Counted from the stretch's first letter, positions 12,433-24,878 are shown. The stretch is DNA of 64,000 nucleotides from Siphonodentalium dalli (GCA_032622095.1 CP136068.1:183772796-183836795), one strand, 5' to 3'. Notes: a model not told the origin generated them from the sequence alone. Made by a program: numbers and translations.

Positions 12433-13934
12433 CTGCAAACGAAGGGAAAACGTGGGGATGAACTTGAGTCAGCTGTGTGATACACAGTCGAACTCAAGGT
12501 ATTTCATTTGAAAAAGATAAATAGATTATCACGATGTGGAGACACACGCGCATAATTATGAATTGTGTCATTCTCGATTACAACCGGAAGTATCTTTATC
12601 GAAATGTATTGCCAAATTGATATTAACCATTTCTATACCAAATGGATTATTCCATTCAGTTATTCTAATTTACATTGGAACGGTTTAGTATTCTTTTGGA
12701 GGGGTGTCAAAAAAATGAGCAGAAGAGAGTCATACGAAATATAATAGTAGGGCAAAATGAGTCATATTTACTTGTGTGAAATATTCAGATAATATGTTCA
12801 ACAAACGACCTACGTTGAATTTATTATCTGAACATTTCCTAAATGAACTACTCTTCAATGAGAATTTGGTTCAGTATAGTATGGTTGAGGTGGAGATTAG
12901 TGACCTTCTCATCTCATTATGACCAATTGGTGTATACTGCCAGGCTGATATGGCTGTGTCAATGGAGCTATGATGATTTGTGGATATCTCCCAGGAAAAC
13001 ACATTTCGGGTTTCACGCGATGTGAGTTATTATAGGAAATTGTAGTAGAACGAAGAGTTATGTTTTATTACCACAATATAACACAAACGGTGACAATCAA
13101 TGTTTTTCTGTGGATATTTTGCAAGATTAGTAATACAAGAAAGACATCTGATACAGGTATCATTTTCAGAAGATGTATTTTAATTTCAGTAAATATACGA
13201 CAAGCGCATAAATATACGCTCAACCGCATACGCCAAATATTATGACAAATGAAAATCGGAACGACGGTGAACAGCTAACGGTAACAACTTCGATAACAAA
13301 GGATTAATCAACAATGTCTGACGTTGCATATAGGATATATAACGTGTAATACTATAATTTAGTCATAATCAATCTCCAGAATAATGTAAACCAATTGGCT
13401 GCCAAACATTTTGCCATTTATGTTATATCTCGATAATCTAAATTTCTTGATTACTTTCCCGCTACAGATATTACCACAGCGCCGAGTGACCACGCCTATA
13501 CCGCGTGCATATAAATGTCATGGAAACTGTTCTATGCTTCCTACCATTTAACATGAAATTTCGGTGCTGCATCATAGTTAATTCGATTATGACTGTGTTG
13601 ATAATAACCGTACTATAAGCTAATATTCAGTGCACAAGTAACCCGATAAATCAACAAGATGTAACTGTTGCAAAGAAATGAAACACGGAAATTATATCTA
13701 ACAAGGGTTTGTGCCACCGCGGTCGAATATCAATCCCATGTGCTACTGCACTGCCCGGTGCCTCGCGATGTCAATCAAAAACGTTGAATTTCCGAAGCGA
13801 CGTGATCAACGATAAACACAAGTTTTGAGTGACAGGTGTCTCTTTCAACTCCACGTGTCTCTTTCGTCGGAAATAGTCTATGCTGTACGCTCGTTATACT
13901 TCTAACTTATACTGTTGTGGTTAGTGACGGATTA

Positions 13935-14101
13935 AGTTATACGAAATAACTCTTGTTTCGATTAAGGTTATGAGTTATAACCGAAAAGTTTGAAGATAAA
14001 TATTCTGTAACTGCGCTACGATCGTTATAGTATTGATCTACAAACGTTTCGGTTATAACTCATAACCTTAGTCGATACAAGAGTTATTTCTTAAATATAC
14101 T
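13935..14101. mobile_element. Fold-back element
   Basis: Arms of about 58-61 bp pair as reverse complements. Each contains AAATAACTCTTGT and GGTTATGAGTTATAACCGAAA in opposite orientation, and the loop is about 48 bp. The arms are themselves partly palindromic. There is no coding potential. This is probably a non-autonomous transposon remnant in the lectin intron. Confidence 0.65.
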
Positions 14102-14111
14102 AGTCAAAGAG

Positions 14112-14425
14112 TAACATATATAATAACCATATTGTATTTGCACTGTATTTTTATGAACTGTTTTCTGTTTATACAGTCGTTACTTGTGCTATTTTTACGA
14201 ATAAAATTTATTTTAAAAATAGGAGCTATGGGGTAACCTTGAATAATGACGTATATTAGGAAATGTATATTAACATATATAATAAATATATTGTATTTGC
14301 ACTCTATTTGAATTAACTGTTTTCTCTTTATATAGTCATTGCTTGTGTTATTTTTACGAATAAAATTTATTTTTAAAATAGGAGCTATGGGGTCACCTTG
14401 ATTAATAACGTATATTGTGTATCGG
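14112..14425. repeat. Two tandem 159-bp units
   Basis: The segment starting ACATATATAATA at 14114 recurs at 14273 with moderate divergence. Both copies share TTTTTACGAATAAAATTTAT followed by AATAGGAGCTATGGGGT. A minus-strand open frame of 132 codons across it is a by-product, since the same peptide appears twice. Confidence 0.8.
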
Positions 14426-14773
14426 TTAGACTGTTTGCAGGATGTATGTATTCGTGGATGTGTCCTCGCGGATGCCTCAGTGTTGCAGTTTGTAACTTTC
14501 ATGACCGCGTTAGTTGCTTTCGATGTTTAGGTAATGGCTGGGCCACTCTTGAAGATTTTATTGCGGGAACACAATGCATAATATAATATGATATTGAGGG
14601 AGTTACCATTTATTGACTATGGTTTTCTTGTATTGTACTGTGCACAATGTCCACCACAGAGACGGTGCCTTGGGTTTATATTTGGACGCGTAGTTAGAAA
14701 TGAGAACTATTTGTGTGCAATCAGATGGCGACTGCGTGAACGAGATATGTTTCGTATCAAGTCGCTTACACAT

Positions 14774-14935
14774 TCCGCACATAATCTGCTTATAATGAAA
14801 TGATTAGGAGTGGATAATGTGACTAAATTGCTCTCATTCTTAACACATTATCGACTCAAAATGTGTCTTTTCTAAGCAGAGTATAAGTTATATATAAGCA
14901 GATAATGTGCGGGTTTTTGGGACAACAGGCTGGAA
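14774..14935. repeat. GATAATGTGC-family element, hairpin copy
   Basis: The ends pair as CCGCACATAATCTGCTTATA against TATAAGCAGATAATGTGCGG, and the right end continues into GGGACAACAGGCTG. The interior has CACATTATCGACTCAAAATG. The same words occur in the elements at 34255-34625, 35565-35960 and 52672-53045, so this is a short copy of one dispersed family. Confidence 0.65.
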
Positions 14936-15159
14936 TATAATGCATTAATCTTTAGTTATATCATAAATGACGCCTCGACGTCAAGTGGGGGTATCAGGTA
15001 AGCATTATGCATACCCGGTAGTTGGTCTATAATGTTAATTGTAGAGTTTATTGTATAATGTCCCAGTTCAACTCCAGTTGTGATTTGTGATGACACGTTT
15101 TGAGGAATTCCAATATGAACTTGGCATCATCATATATGGAAGTTGTAAACCGCACTCGA

Positions 15160-15510
15160 TCACAGTCCAAACAGCCAAGACAAAACGTTCGTATAGGACC
15201 TTTTCGTCAAATATGATATCGTGCTTGGTATTGTTCAGTATGGAGTAAACTACACACCCACATATATATACACAGAACGACACGATGTGTAAATGGGTTT
15301 GTCGATACGACACGAGTGCTGTCGCGGAAGGGGTTCTATCCTTCCACGACAACACGAGTGCCGTATCGACAAACTCACTTACACATTGTGTCGTTCTGTG
15401 TTTATTACACGCTTGGCGTCCTAGAATCCGTGCATTAAAAATACAGGATTAGAAGGTTTATTTAGGCTCACACAGGGCGTGTTTGTCATGTGTGATGATT
15501 CTTTTGTTTA
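15160..15510. repeat. Dispersed fold-back repeat, copy 2
   Basis: A long hairpin at 15271-15400 has arms of about 60 bp. It opens CACAGAACGACACGATGTGT and closes with ACACATTGTGTCGTTCTGTG. Both arms carry an ACACGAGTGC-type motif. The downstream tail (CGTGCATTAAAAATACAGG, GTCATGTGTGATGATTC) matches the copy at 161-510. Confidence 0.75.
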
Positions 15511-15869
15511 AATAGTTCCAGTTTCATGGTTGAGGCGAACGTCATGTACGTCATTTCACGTCAACGAGATACGTATGGAACGACGTTCCATACGGATTTA
15601 TAAATATGGAACAGCAATAACACTGTACTTCTATGAACAAGCGAGTAATAACATAGTAGGTCTGATTACCTTTCGTAGAGTTTCCATTTCCAAATTCCAC
15701 GTCAGCAGCGGATATCAGAACGTGTCCTCTGATCCGATAAATTATATTATTTAAAGGCATATATATACAACGTATACATGCAGTTTAGTATCACCATGAC
15801 CCAATCAATACAGGTTTTCGAAATCGATTCGAAATCGATCGATATTTTGTTTTTGAAAGATCCATAAAC

Positions 15870-16210
15870 CCCATATAAATGGAATCGGTTGAAGTTTGAT
15901 CAAGTCATCACACTAACGGACATACTATTGCTAAAATAGGCAAACTAAGGGATGTAACTCAGGTAAAAAGGCTCGGACAAATCTGTTATAAAACTCCATA
16001 CACCAAATATGAATGAAATTTGTTGATGTTTGTTCAAGTTATCGCGCTAACGGACATAACATTTACATCAGGTAAAATAAATCGGACAAAATTGATTTTC
16101 GACCTCGATCGAGATGTTATTATAAATGAAATTGGTAAACGTTTGTTCAAATCAACACGCTAGCGGACATAAAATGTATATAAATATAAACAAGTTCCAT
16201 AACTCTGGCT
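15870..16210. repeat. Degenerate 110-130-bp tandem units
   Basis: Three diverged units share the order 'ATGAAAT, GTTTGTTCAAGT, CGCGCTAACGGACATA'. The last motif variants lie near 15917, 16047 and 16160. The stretch opens with ATCGATTCGAAATCGATCGA-like palindromic sequence at about 15820-15842. No coding potential. Confidence 0.55.
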
Positions 16211-16561
16211 AGAAAGTCGGAGCGGGTCCAATTTTATGTCTACAGCTGTCACACATGACAATTAACTCACATCCAAATATTATCATAATCAACCAATAAA
16301 TGACTATTGTTCTCGATTACCAGCCTGCCCGCCGCCAACATTACTGTCCCTCGACTACAACGGTATGAATTCAGAACAAACCCCATTCAAACAGACATGT
16401 ATATTAACCTTACTTCGTGAACAAGTGGTAAATTGTATAAAGGATATACGCCACGTGGTACACGTGTGTCGTGTATAACTAGCGGCAGAATCACAGACCT
16501 TCAAATCCGATTCCTAAATTTGGTGAAAAATATGACGAAAGCAAGCATATATCTCACTCAC

Positions 16562-16750
16562 CCATATGATCTTGTATATCCAGTCTCTCCTGATCATCCT
16601 CGAGCCAGAGTAGATGTGCCCCTCCGCTTTCACAAAGAGTCTTCCCGCTATCATAGCCGCGTTGTTGATCATCAAATCCATAATAACAAGTCGTACCCCA
16701 TTCGAACCATTCTCTGGCGGCAACGTCGAACGTGTCAGAGCATGCCTGGC
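16562..16750 (-). CDS. Lectin/PAN gene: N-terminal half of a C-type lectin domain
   Basis: This 189-bp exon (63 codons) on the minus strand follows the acceptor CCTTTTCCTCCTACAG and ends at the donor GTGAGT. The protein begins QACSD, then WFEWGTTCYYGF, and reaches KTLCESGGAHLLWLEDDQE. These are the hallmarks of the first half of a long-form C-type lectin domain: the extra N-terminal cysteine pair, the C1 cysteine in the first helix, and GAHL followed by acidic residues. It starts and ends in phase 1, so it splices in frame to 12208-12432. The phase-1 start implies an upstream exon, presumably carrying a signal peptide, which I could not find on this strand. Plus-strand open frames here are shadows. 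Confidence 0.85.
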
Positions 16751-16898
16751 CTGTAGGAGGAAAAGGATACATCGCCAAGGTCCAATGGATGAGCATTGAC
16801 ATATTGGTAGTGGGGAAATTCAATGCGTGGAATTTCATGTCGAAATTCCGCATGACATTATTGGTGCTCCTGTTACATCCGGGTGCCGTTTCATGTAT

Positions 16899-16901
<3 letters not shown>

Positions 16902-16931
<30 letters not shown>
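16902..16931. repeat. (GT)n microsatellite
   Basis: An uninterrupted GT tract of about 30 bp, lying 150 bp from the lectin exon. Confidence 0.95.
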
Positions 16932-16934
<3 letters not shown>

Positions 16935-18173
16935 ACTTGCTACTTTATACAGTCTTCATTCATGTGCCTCGAAAAAATATTATTCAGGGCATGAAATATA
17001 GTGAAATGGGGCCCGATTGTTCTTCTGAATGAAATAATAAAGAGCGTTCGGTTGTGTTCTATTCCTGTTATGATAACGAACCAAAGCTTTTGTTCGTACT
17101 TATGCTATTTTCAATGAGTCAATGGGTGTGTGTTGTGTACAATTATGTCAGCATTATATTCTTGCAATATTTGTGTTCTCAATAAAAAAAACATCGAGTT
17201 GTATACATGTATAGCTCGACCGTTGATGCAGCCGAATAACCAAGTCTAGAAGGTAAAGTCTATCGAACAACATCTCCTGATTTCACATTTGCAAAGCATA
17301 TAATTTCCATTTGAAATATAAGCCGGTTCTATACAACTCGTGTAATCGTGTAATTTATATATCTAGGATATTCTTTTGGCCAGTTTTTGGCCATAATTTT
17401 ACATAACCTTTGACCAAATTGAAAAAGAAATAAATATGTTATCATCGACATGACTGAAACAAAACAAAAAATATCAAGAAAGACGCAGAAGTAACTGAGC
17501 AGGTTCGAGTTGGACAAAGCGTGAGTGATAATAATGGAAATGTGCACTGATTGGAACGGAACAAACTGAAATAGATTTTATACTTGTCGACAACGGTTCG
17601 ACTGACAAAATACTCATCTTCAGCACCGACGAGAATATGCAGCACTTATTCAACGCACATATGTTCTTCTGTGATGGGCCATTAGACAAATGCCCGAAGA
17701 TATTTCAACAACTATATTCCATACACGTGTTTATCGACGCCCAGATGCACGCACCCATCGTCTACGGCCTACTACTGGACAAGAAATAATCGACACAAGA
17801 AAGATGTGTTCGACTCCTCAGCCTGAAAGAAGCAGAATTTGCAACACCGCTAACAACAAATTCCTGCTACACGGACTTCGAAATCGGCGCACAGAATTCC
17901 ATCAGAACAGTGTTTCCTTTTCTGATAATGCGAGGGTGATATTTTCACTAGAGCAATAGGAAGTTTATAAATATGCAGCGACAACGGCCAAGCTTCCATC
18001 CATACAATACCAATTAACTTGCCAAACGTTCTTCCTTCCTGCACTCCTTGAGCAATATTTAGAACGAATCTAACATGTTATCCCCGTCTGCTAATTGACC
18101 CTATATGGCATCTATTATGATACCAAGGGTAAACTTCTTATTCCGATGAAAAGACTTGATAAAAGCTTTTCAG
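16932..18173. other. Intergenic or upstream of the lectin gene; no exon recognised
   Basis: The missing first exon of the lectin gene could lie here or further right, but no minus-strand signal-peptide exon with a phase-1 donor was convincing. An AATAAAGAGCG motif occurs near 17036. Positions about 17535-17600 contain GGAACGGAACAAACTGAAAT, a diverged copy of the 61-bp repeat found at 28.2-30.35 kb. Confidence 0.4.
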
Positions 18174-21100
18174 GCTTAAATGAAATACCAGTAAATCAGC
18201 ACACCTGTTGCTTAAATGAAATGCCAGTAAATCAGCACAACTGTTGCTTAAATGAAATGCCAGTAAATCAGCACAACTGTTGTTCAAATGAAATACCAGT
18301 AAATCAGCACAACTGTTGCTTAAATGAAATGCCAGTAAATCAGCACAACTGTTGTTCAAATGAAATGCCAGTAAATCAGCACAACTGTTGTTCAAACGAA
18401 ATGCCAGTAAATCAGCACAACTGTTGTTCAAATGAAATGCCAGCAAATCAGCACAACTGTTGTTCAAATGAAATGCCAGTAAATCAGCACAACTGTTGTT
18501 CAAATGAAATACCAGTAAATCAGCACAACTGTTGCTTAAATGAAATGCCAGTAAATCAGCACAACTGTTCTTCAAATGAAATGCCATTAAATCAGCACAA
18601 CTGTTGTTCAAATGAAATGCCAGTAAATCAGCACAACTGTTGTTCAAATGAAATACCAGTAAATCAGCACAACTGTTGCTTAAATGAAATTCCAGAAAAT
18701 CAGAACAACTGTTGTTCAAATGAAATGCCAGTAAATCAGCACACCTGTTGCTTAAATGAAATGCCAGTAAATCAGCACAACTGTTGTTCAAACGAAATAC
18801 CAGTAAATCAGCACAACTGTTGCTCAAACGAAATACCATTAAATCAGCACAACTGTTGTTCAAATGAAATGCCAGTAAATCAGCACAACTGTAGTTCAAA
18901 TGAAATGCCAGTAAATCAGCACACCTGTTGCTTAAATGAAATGTCAGTAAATCAGCACAACTGTTGCTTAAATGAAATGCCAGTAAATCAGCACAACTTT
19001 TGTTCAAATGAAATGCCAGTAAATCAGCACAACTGTTGTTCAAATAAAATGCCAGTAAATCAGCACACCTGTTGCTTAATTGAAATGTCAGTAAATCAGC
19101 ACAACTGTTGTTTAAATGAAATGCCAGTAAATCAGCACAACTGTTGTTCAAATGAAATGCCAGTAAATCAGCACAACTGTTGTTCAAATGAAATACCAGT
19201 AAATCAGCACACCTGTTGCTTAAATGAAATGCCAGTAAATCAGCACAACTGTTGTTCAAATGAAATGCCAGTAAATCAGCACAACTGTTGTTCAAACGAA
19301 ATGCCAGTAAATCAGCACAACTGCTGTTCAAATGAAATGCCAGCAAATCAGCACAACTGTTGTTCAAATGAAATGCCAGTAAATCAGCACAACTGTTGTT
19401 CAAATGAAATACCAGTAAATCAGCACAACTGTTGCTTAAATGAAATGCCAGTAAATCAGCACAACTGTTGTTCAAATGAAATGCCATTAAATCAGCACAA
19501 CTGTTGTTCAAATGAAATGCCAGTAAATCAGCACAACTGTTGTTCAAATGAAATACCAGTAAATCAGCAAAACTGTTGCTTAAATGAAATTCCAGAAAAT
19601 CAGAACAACTGTTGTTCAAATGAAATGCCAGTAAATCAGCACACCTGTTGCTTAAATGAAATGCCAGTAAATCAGCACAACTGTTGTTCAAACGAAATAC
19701 CAGTAAATCAGCACAACTGTTGTTCAAACGAAATACCATTAAATCAGCACAACTGTTGTTCAAATGAAATGCCAGTAAATCAGCACAACTGTTGTGCAAG
19801 TGAAATGCCAGTAAATCAGCACAGCTGTTGCTTAAATGAAATGTCAGTAAATCAGCACAACTGTTGCTTAAATGAAATGCCAGTAAATCAGCACAACTTT
19901 TGTTCAAATGAAATGCCAGTAAATTAGCACAACTGTTGTTCAAATGAAATGCCAGTAAATCAGCACACCTGTTGCTTAATTGAAATGTCAGTAAATCAGC
20001 ACAACTGTTGTTTAAATGAAATGCCAGTAAATCAGCACAACTGTTGTTCAAATGAAATGCCAGTAAATCAGCACAACTGTTGTTCAAACGAAATACCAGT
20101 AAATCAGCACAACTGTTGCTCAAGTGAAATTCCAGAAAATCAGAACAACTGTTGTTCAAATGAAATGCCATTAAATCAGCACAACTGTTGCGTAAATGAA
20201 ATGTCAGTGAATCATCACAACTGTTGTTCAAATGAAATGCCAGTAAATCAGCACAACTGTTGTTCAAATGAAATACCATTAAATCAGCACAACTGTTGTT
20301 CAAATGAAATGCCAGTAAATCATCACAACTGTTGTTCAAATGAAATGTCAGTAAATCAGCACACCTGTTGTTTAAATGAAATGCCAGTAAATCAGCACAA
20401 CTGTTGTTCAAATGAAATGCCAGTAAATCAGCACACCTGTTGTTCAAATGAAATGCCAGTAAATCAGCACAACTGTTGTTCAAATGAAATGCCAGTAAAT
20501 CAGCACACCTGTTGCTTAATTGAAATGTCAGTAAATCAGCACAACTGTTGTTTAAATGAAATGTCAGTAAATCAGCACAACTGTTGTTTAAATGAAATGC
20601 CAGTAAATCAGCACAACTGTTGTTCAAATGAAATGCCAGTAAATCAGCACAACTGTTGTTCAAATGAAATGCCAGTAAATCAGCACAACTTTTGTTCAAA
20701 TGAAATGCCAGTAAATCAGCACAACTGTTGTTCAAATAAAATGCCAGCAAATCAGCACACCTGTTGCTTAATTGAAATGTCAGTAAATCAGCACAACTGT
20801 TGTTTAAATGAAATGCCAGTAAATCAGCAAAACTGTTGTTCAAATGAAATGCCAGTAAATCAGCACAACTGTTGCTTAAATGAAATGCCAGTAAATCAGC
20901 ACAACTGTTGCTTAAATGAAATACCAGTAAATCAGCACAACTGTTGCTTAAATGAAATACCAGTAAATCAGAACAACTGTTGCTTAAATGAAATGCCAGT
21001 AAATCAGCACAACTGTTGTTCAAATGAAATACCATTAAATCAGCACAACTGTTGTTCAAATGAAATACCATTAAATCAGCACAACTGTTGCTTAAATGAA

Positions 21101-24100
21101 ATGCCAGTAAATCAGCACAACTGTTGTTCAAATGAAATGCCAGTAAATCAGCACAACTGTTGTTCAAATGAAATGCCAGTAAATCAGCACAACTGTTGTT
21201 CAAATGAAATACCAGTAAATCAGCACAACTGTTGCTTAAATGAAATTCCAGAAAATCAGCACAACTGTTGTTCAAATGAAATGCCAGTAAATCAGCACAA
21301 CTGTTGCTTAAATGAAATGCCAGTAAATCAGCACAACTGTTGCTTAAATGAAATGCCAGTAAATCAGCACAACTGTTGCTTAAATGAAATGCCATTAAAT
21401 CAGCACAACTGTTGCTTAAATGAAATGCCATTAAATCAGCACAACTGTTGCGTAAATGAAATGTCAGTGAATCATCACAACTGTTGTTCAAATGAAATGC
21501 CAGTAAATCAGCAAAACTGTTGTTCAAATGAAATACCATTAAATCAGCACAACTGTTGTTCAAATGAAATGCCAGTAAATCATCACAACTGTTGTTCAAA
21601 TGAAATGTCAGTAAATCAGCACACCTGTTGTTTAAATGAAATGCCAGTAAATCAGCACAACTGTTGTTCAAATGAAATGCCAGTAAATCAGCACACCTGT
21701 TGTTCAAATGAAATGCCAGTAAATCAGCACAACTGTTGTTCAAATGAAATGCCAGTAAATCAGCACACCTGTTGCTTAATTGAAATGTCAGTAAATCAGC
21801 ACAACTGTTGTTTAAATGAAATGTCAGTAAATCAGCACAACTGTTGTTTAAATGAAATGCCAGTAAATCAGCACAACTGTTGTTCAAATGAAATGCCAGT
21901 AAATCAGCACAACTGTTGTTCAAATGAAATGCCAGTAAATCAGCACAACTTTTGTTCAAATGAAATGCCAGTAAATCAGCACAACTGTTGTTCAAATAAA
22001 ATGCCAGTAAATCAGCACACCTGTTGCTTAATTGAAATGTCAGTAAATCAGCACAACTGTTGTTTAAATGAAATGCCAGTAAATCAGCAAAACTGTTGTT
22101 CAAATGAAATGCCAGTAAATCAGCACAACTGTTGCTTAAATGAAATGCCAGTAAATCAGCACAACTGTTGCTTAAATGAAATACCAGTAAATCAGCACAA
22201 CTGTTGCTTAAATGAAATACCAGTAAATCAGAACAACTGTTGCTTAAATGAAATGCCAGTAAATCAGCACAACTGTTGTTCAAATGAAATACCATTAAAT
22301 CAGCACAACTGTTGTTCAAATGAAATACCATTAAATCAGCACAACTGTTGCTTAATTGAAATGTCAGTAAATCAGCACAACTGTTGTTCAAATGAAATGC
22401 CAGTAAATCAGCACACCTGTTGCTTAAATGAAATGTCAGTAAATCAGCACAACTGTTGTTCAAATGAAATGCCAGTAAATCAGCACAACTGTTGTTCAAA
22501 TGAAATACCATTAAATCAGCACAACTGTTGCTTAGATGAAATACCATTAAATCAGCAAAACTGTTGCTTAAATGAAATGCCAGTAAATCAGCACAACTGT
22601 TGCTTAAATGAAATGCCATTAAATCAGCACAACTGTTGTTTAAATGAAATGCCAGTAAATCAGCACAACTGTTGCTTAAATGAAATGCCAGTAAATCAGC
22701 ACAACTGTTGTTCAAATGAAATGCCAGTAAATCAGCACAACTGTTGTTCAAATGAAATGCCAGTAAATCAGCACAACTGTTGTTTAAATGAAATACCAGT
22801 AAATCAGCACAACTGTTGTTTAAATGAAATGCCAGTAAATCAGCACAATTGTTGTTCAAATGAAAAGCCAGTAAATCAGCACAACTGTTGTTCAAATGAA
22901 ATGCCAGTAAATCAGCACACCTGTTGCTTAATTGAAATGTCAGTAAATCAGCACAACTGTTGTTCAAATGAAATGCCAGTAAATCAGCACAACTGTTGCG
23001 TAAATGAAATGCCAGTAAATCAGCACAACTGTTGTTCAAATGAAATACCATTAAATCAGCAAAACTGTTGTTCAAATGAAATGCCAGTAAATCAGCACAA
23101 CTGTTGTTCAAATGAAATGCCAGTAAATCAGCACACCTGTTGCTTAAATGAAATGTCAGTAAATCAGCACAACTGTTGTTCAAATAAAATGCCAGTACAT
23201 CAGCACAACTGTTGCTTAAATAAAATGCCAGTAAATCAGCACAACTGTTGCTTAAATGAAATGCCAGTAAATCAGCACAACTGTTGCTTAAATGAAATGC
23301 CAGTAAATCAGCACAACTGTTGTTCAAATGAAATACCATTAAATCAGCAAAACTGTTGTTCAAATGAAATGCCAGTAAATCAGCACAACTGTTGTTCAAA
23401 TGAAATGCCAGTAAATCAGCACAGCTGTTGCTTAAATGAAATGTCAGTAAATCAGCACAACTGTTGTTCAAATGAAATGCCAGTAAATCAGCACAACTGT
23501 TGCTTAAATGAAATGCCAGTAAATCAGCACAACTGTTGCTTAAATGAAATGCCAGTAAATCAGCACAACTGTTGTTCAAATGAAATACCATTAAATTAGC
23601 ACAACTGTTGCTTAAATGAAATGCCAGTAAATCAGCACAACTGTTGTTCAAATGAAATACCATTAAATCAGCACAGCTGTTGCTTAAATGAAATACCAGT
23701 AAATCAGCACAACTGATGCTTAAATGAAATGCCAGTAAATCAGCACAACTGTTGTTTACATGAAATGCCAGTAAAGCAGCACAACTGTTTCTTAAATGAA
23801 ATGCCAGTAAATCATCACAACTGTTGCTTAAATGAAATGCCAGTAAATCAGCACAACTGTTGTTCAAATGAAATACCATTAAATCAGCACAACTGTTGCT
23901 TAAATGAAATACCAGTAAATCAGCACAACTGTTGCTTAAATGAAATGCCAGTAAATCAGCACAACTGTTGTTTACATGAAATGCCAGTAAAGCAGCACAA
24001 CTGTTTCTTAAATGAAATGCCAGTAAATCATCACAACTGTTGCTTAAATGAAATGTCAGTAAATTAGCACAACTGTTGCTTAAATGAAATGCCAGTAAAT

Positions 24101-24878
24101 CAGCACAACTGTTGTTCAAATGAAATGCCAGTAAATCAGCACAACTGTTGCTTAAATGAAATGCCAGTAAATCAGCACAACTGTTGCTTAAATGAAATGC
24201 CAGTAAATCAGCACAACTGTTGTTCAAATGAAATGCCATTAAATCAGCACAACTGTTGTTCAAATGAAATGCCAGTAAATCAGCACAACTGTTGTTCAAA
24301 TGAAATGCCAGTAAATCAGCACAACTGTTGTTCAAATGAAATGCCAGTAAATCAGCAAAACTATTGTTCAAATGAAATGCCAGCGAATCAGCACAACTGT
24401 TGTTCAAATGAAATGCCAGTAAATCAGCACAACTGTGGCTTAAATGAAATGCCAGTAAATCAGCACAACTGTTGCTTAAATGAAATGCCAGTAAATCAGC
24501 ACAACTGTTGTTCAAATGAAATGCCAGTAAATCAGCACAACTGTTGTTCAAATGAAATGCCAGTAAATCAGCACACCTGTTGCTTAAATGAAATACCAGT
24601 AAATCAGCACAACTGTTGCTTAAATGAAATACCAGTAAATCAGCACAACTGTTGCTTAAATGAAATGCCAGTAAATCAGCACAACTGTTGCTTAAATTAA
24701 ATACCAGTAAATCAGCACAACTGTTGCTTAAATGAAATACCAGTCAATCAGCATAACTGTTGTTCACATGAAATGCCATTAAATCAGCACAACTGTTGTT
24801 CAAATGAAATGCCAGTAAATCAGCACACCTGTTGCTTAAATGAAATGCCAGTAAATCAGCACAACTGTTGCTTAAATG
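18174..24878. repeat. 36-bp satellite array, about 186 units
   Basis: The array is a head-to-tail 36-bp unit (a typical one is 18341-18376) containing AAATCAGCACAACTGTTG. The word AAATCAGCAC, or a point variant, recurs in register every 180 bp from 18301 to 24781, so about 180 consecutive units contain no net indel. On the plus strand the unit encodes a 12-residue period (NEMPVNQHNCCS) broken by in-frame stops ending at 19927, 23599, 23716, 24067 and 24700. On the minus strand the period is LLAFHLNNSCAD and stays open from about 24743 to a stop at 18138. Higher-order repeats are visible: 900 bp (18.2-20.0 kb), 1260 bp (20.16 and 21.42 kb), 288 bp (23.05 kb) and 216 bp (23.75 kb). There is no spacer, so this is not a CRISPR array. 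No signal peptide or non-repetitive domain is attached to either frame. I regard it as a satellite. Confidence 0.95.

Larger units (their letters stand above)
12433..16561 (-). other. Putative intron inside the C-type lectin domain
   Basis: This 4.1-kb interval separates the two halves of the lectin domain. It is crowded with repeats: a short inverted repeat near 12785-12832, fold-backs at 13935-14101 and 14774-14935, a duplicated 159-bp segment at 14112-14425, copy 2 of a dispersed hairpin repeat at 15160-15510, and degenerate units at 15870-16210. No other exon was recognised. Confidence 0.6.

Noticed and set aside
15068-15760. Open frames of 69-95 codons on both strands
   Set aside because: The left one runs into the dispersed hairpin repeat and the others overlap in opposite frames; none shows a domain.
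16839-16931. Plus-strand signal-peptide-like frame (MSKFRMTLLVLLL...VSC)
   Set aside because: It has a convincing hydrophobic core but runs straight into a GT microsatellite, lies opposite to the lectin gene and has no plus-strand partner exon. Probably chance.
18138-24551. 2137-codon minus-strand reading frame as a giant protein gene
   Set aside because: It is entirely 36-bp satellite, lacks an ATG start or unique domain, and its openness follows from unit length plus codons that transitions cannot turn into stops.
18174-24878. CRISPR array (36-bp repeats)
   Set aside because: Units are contiguous with no spacers, no cas genes occur, and the context is eukaryotic.
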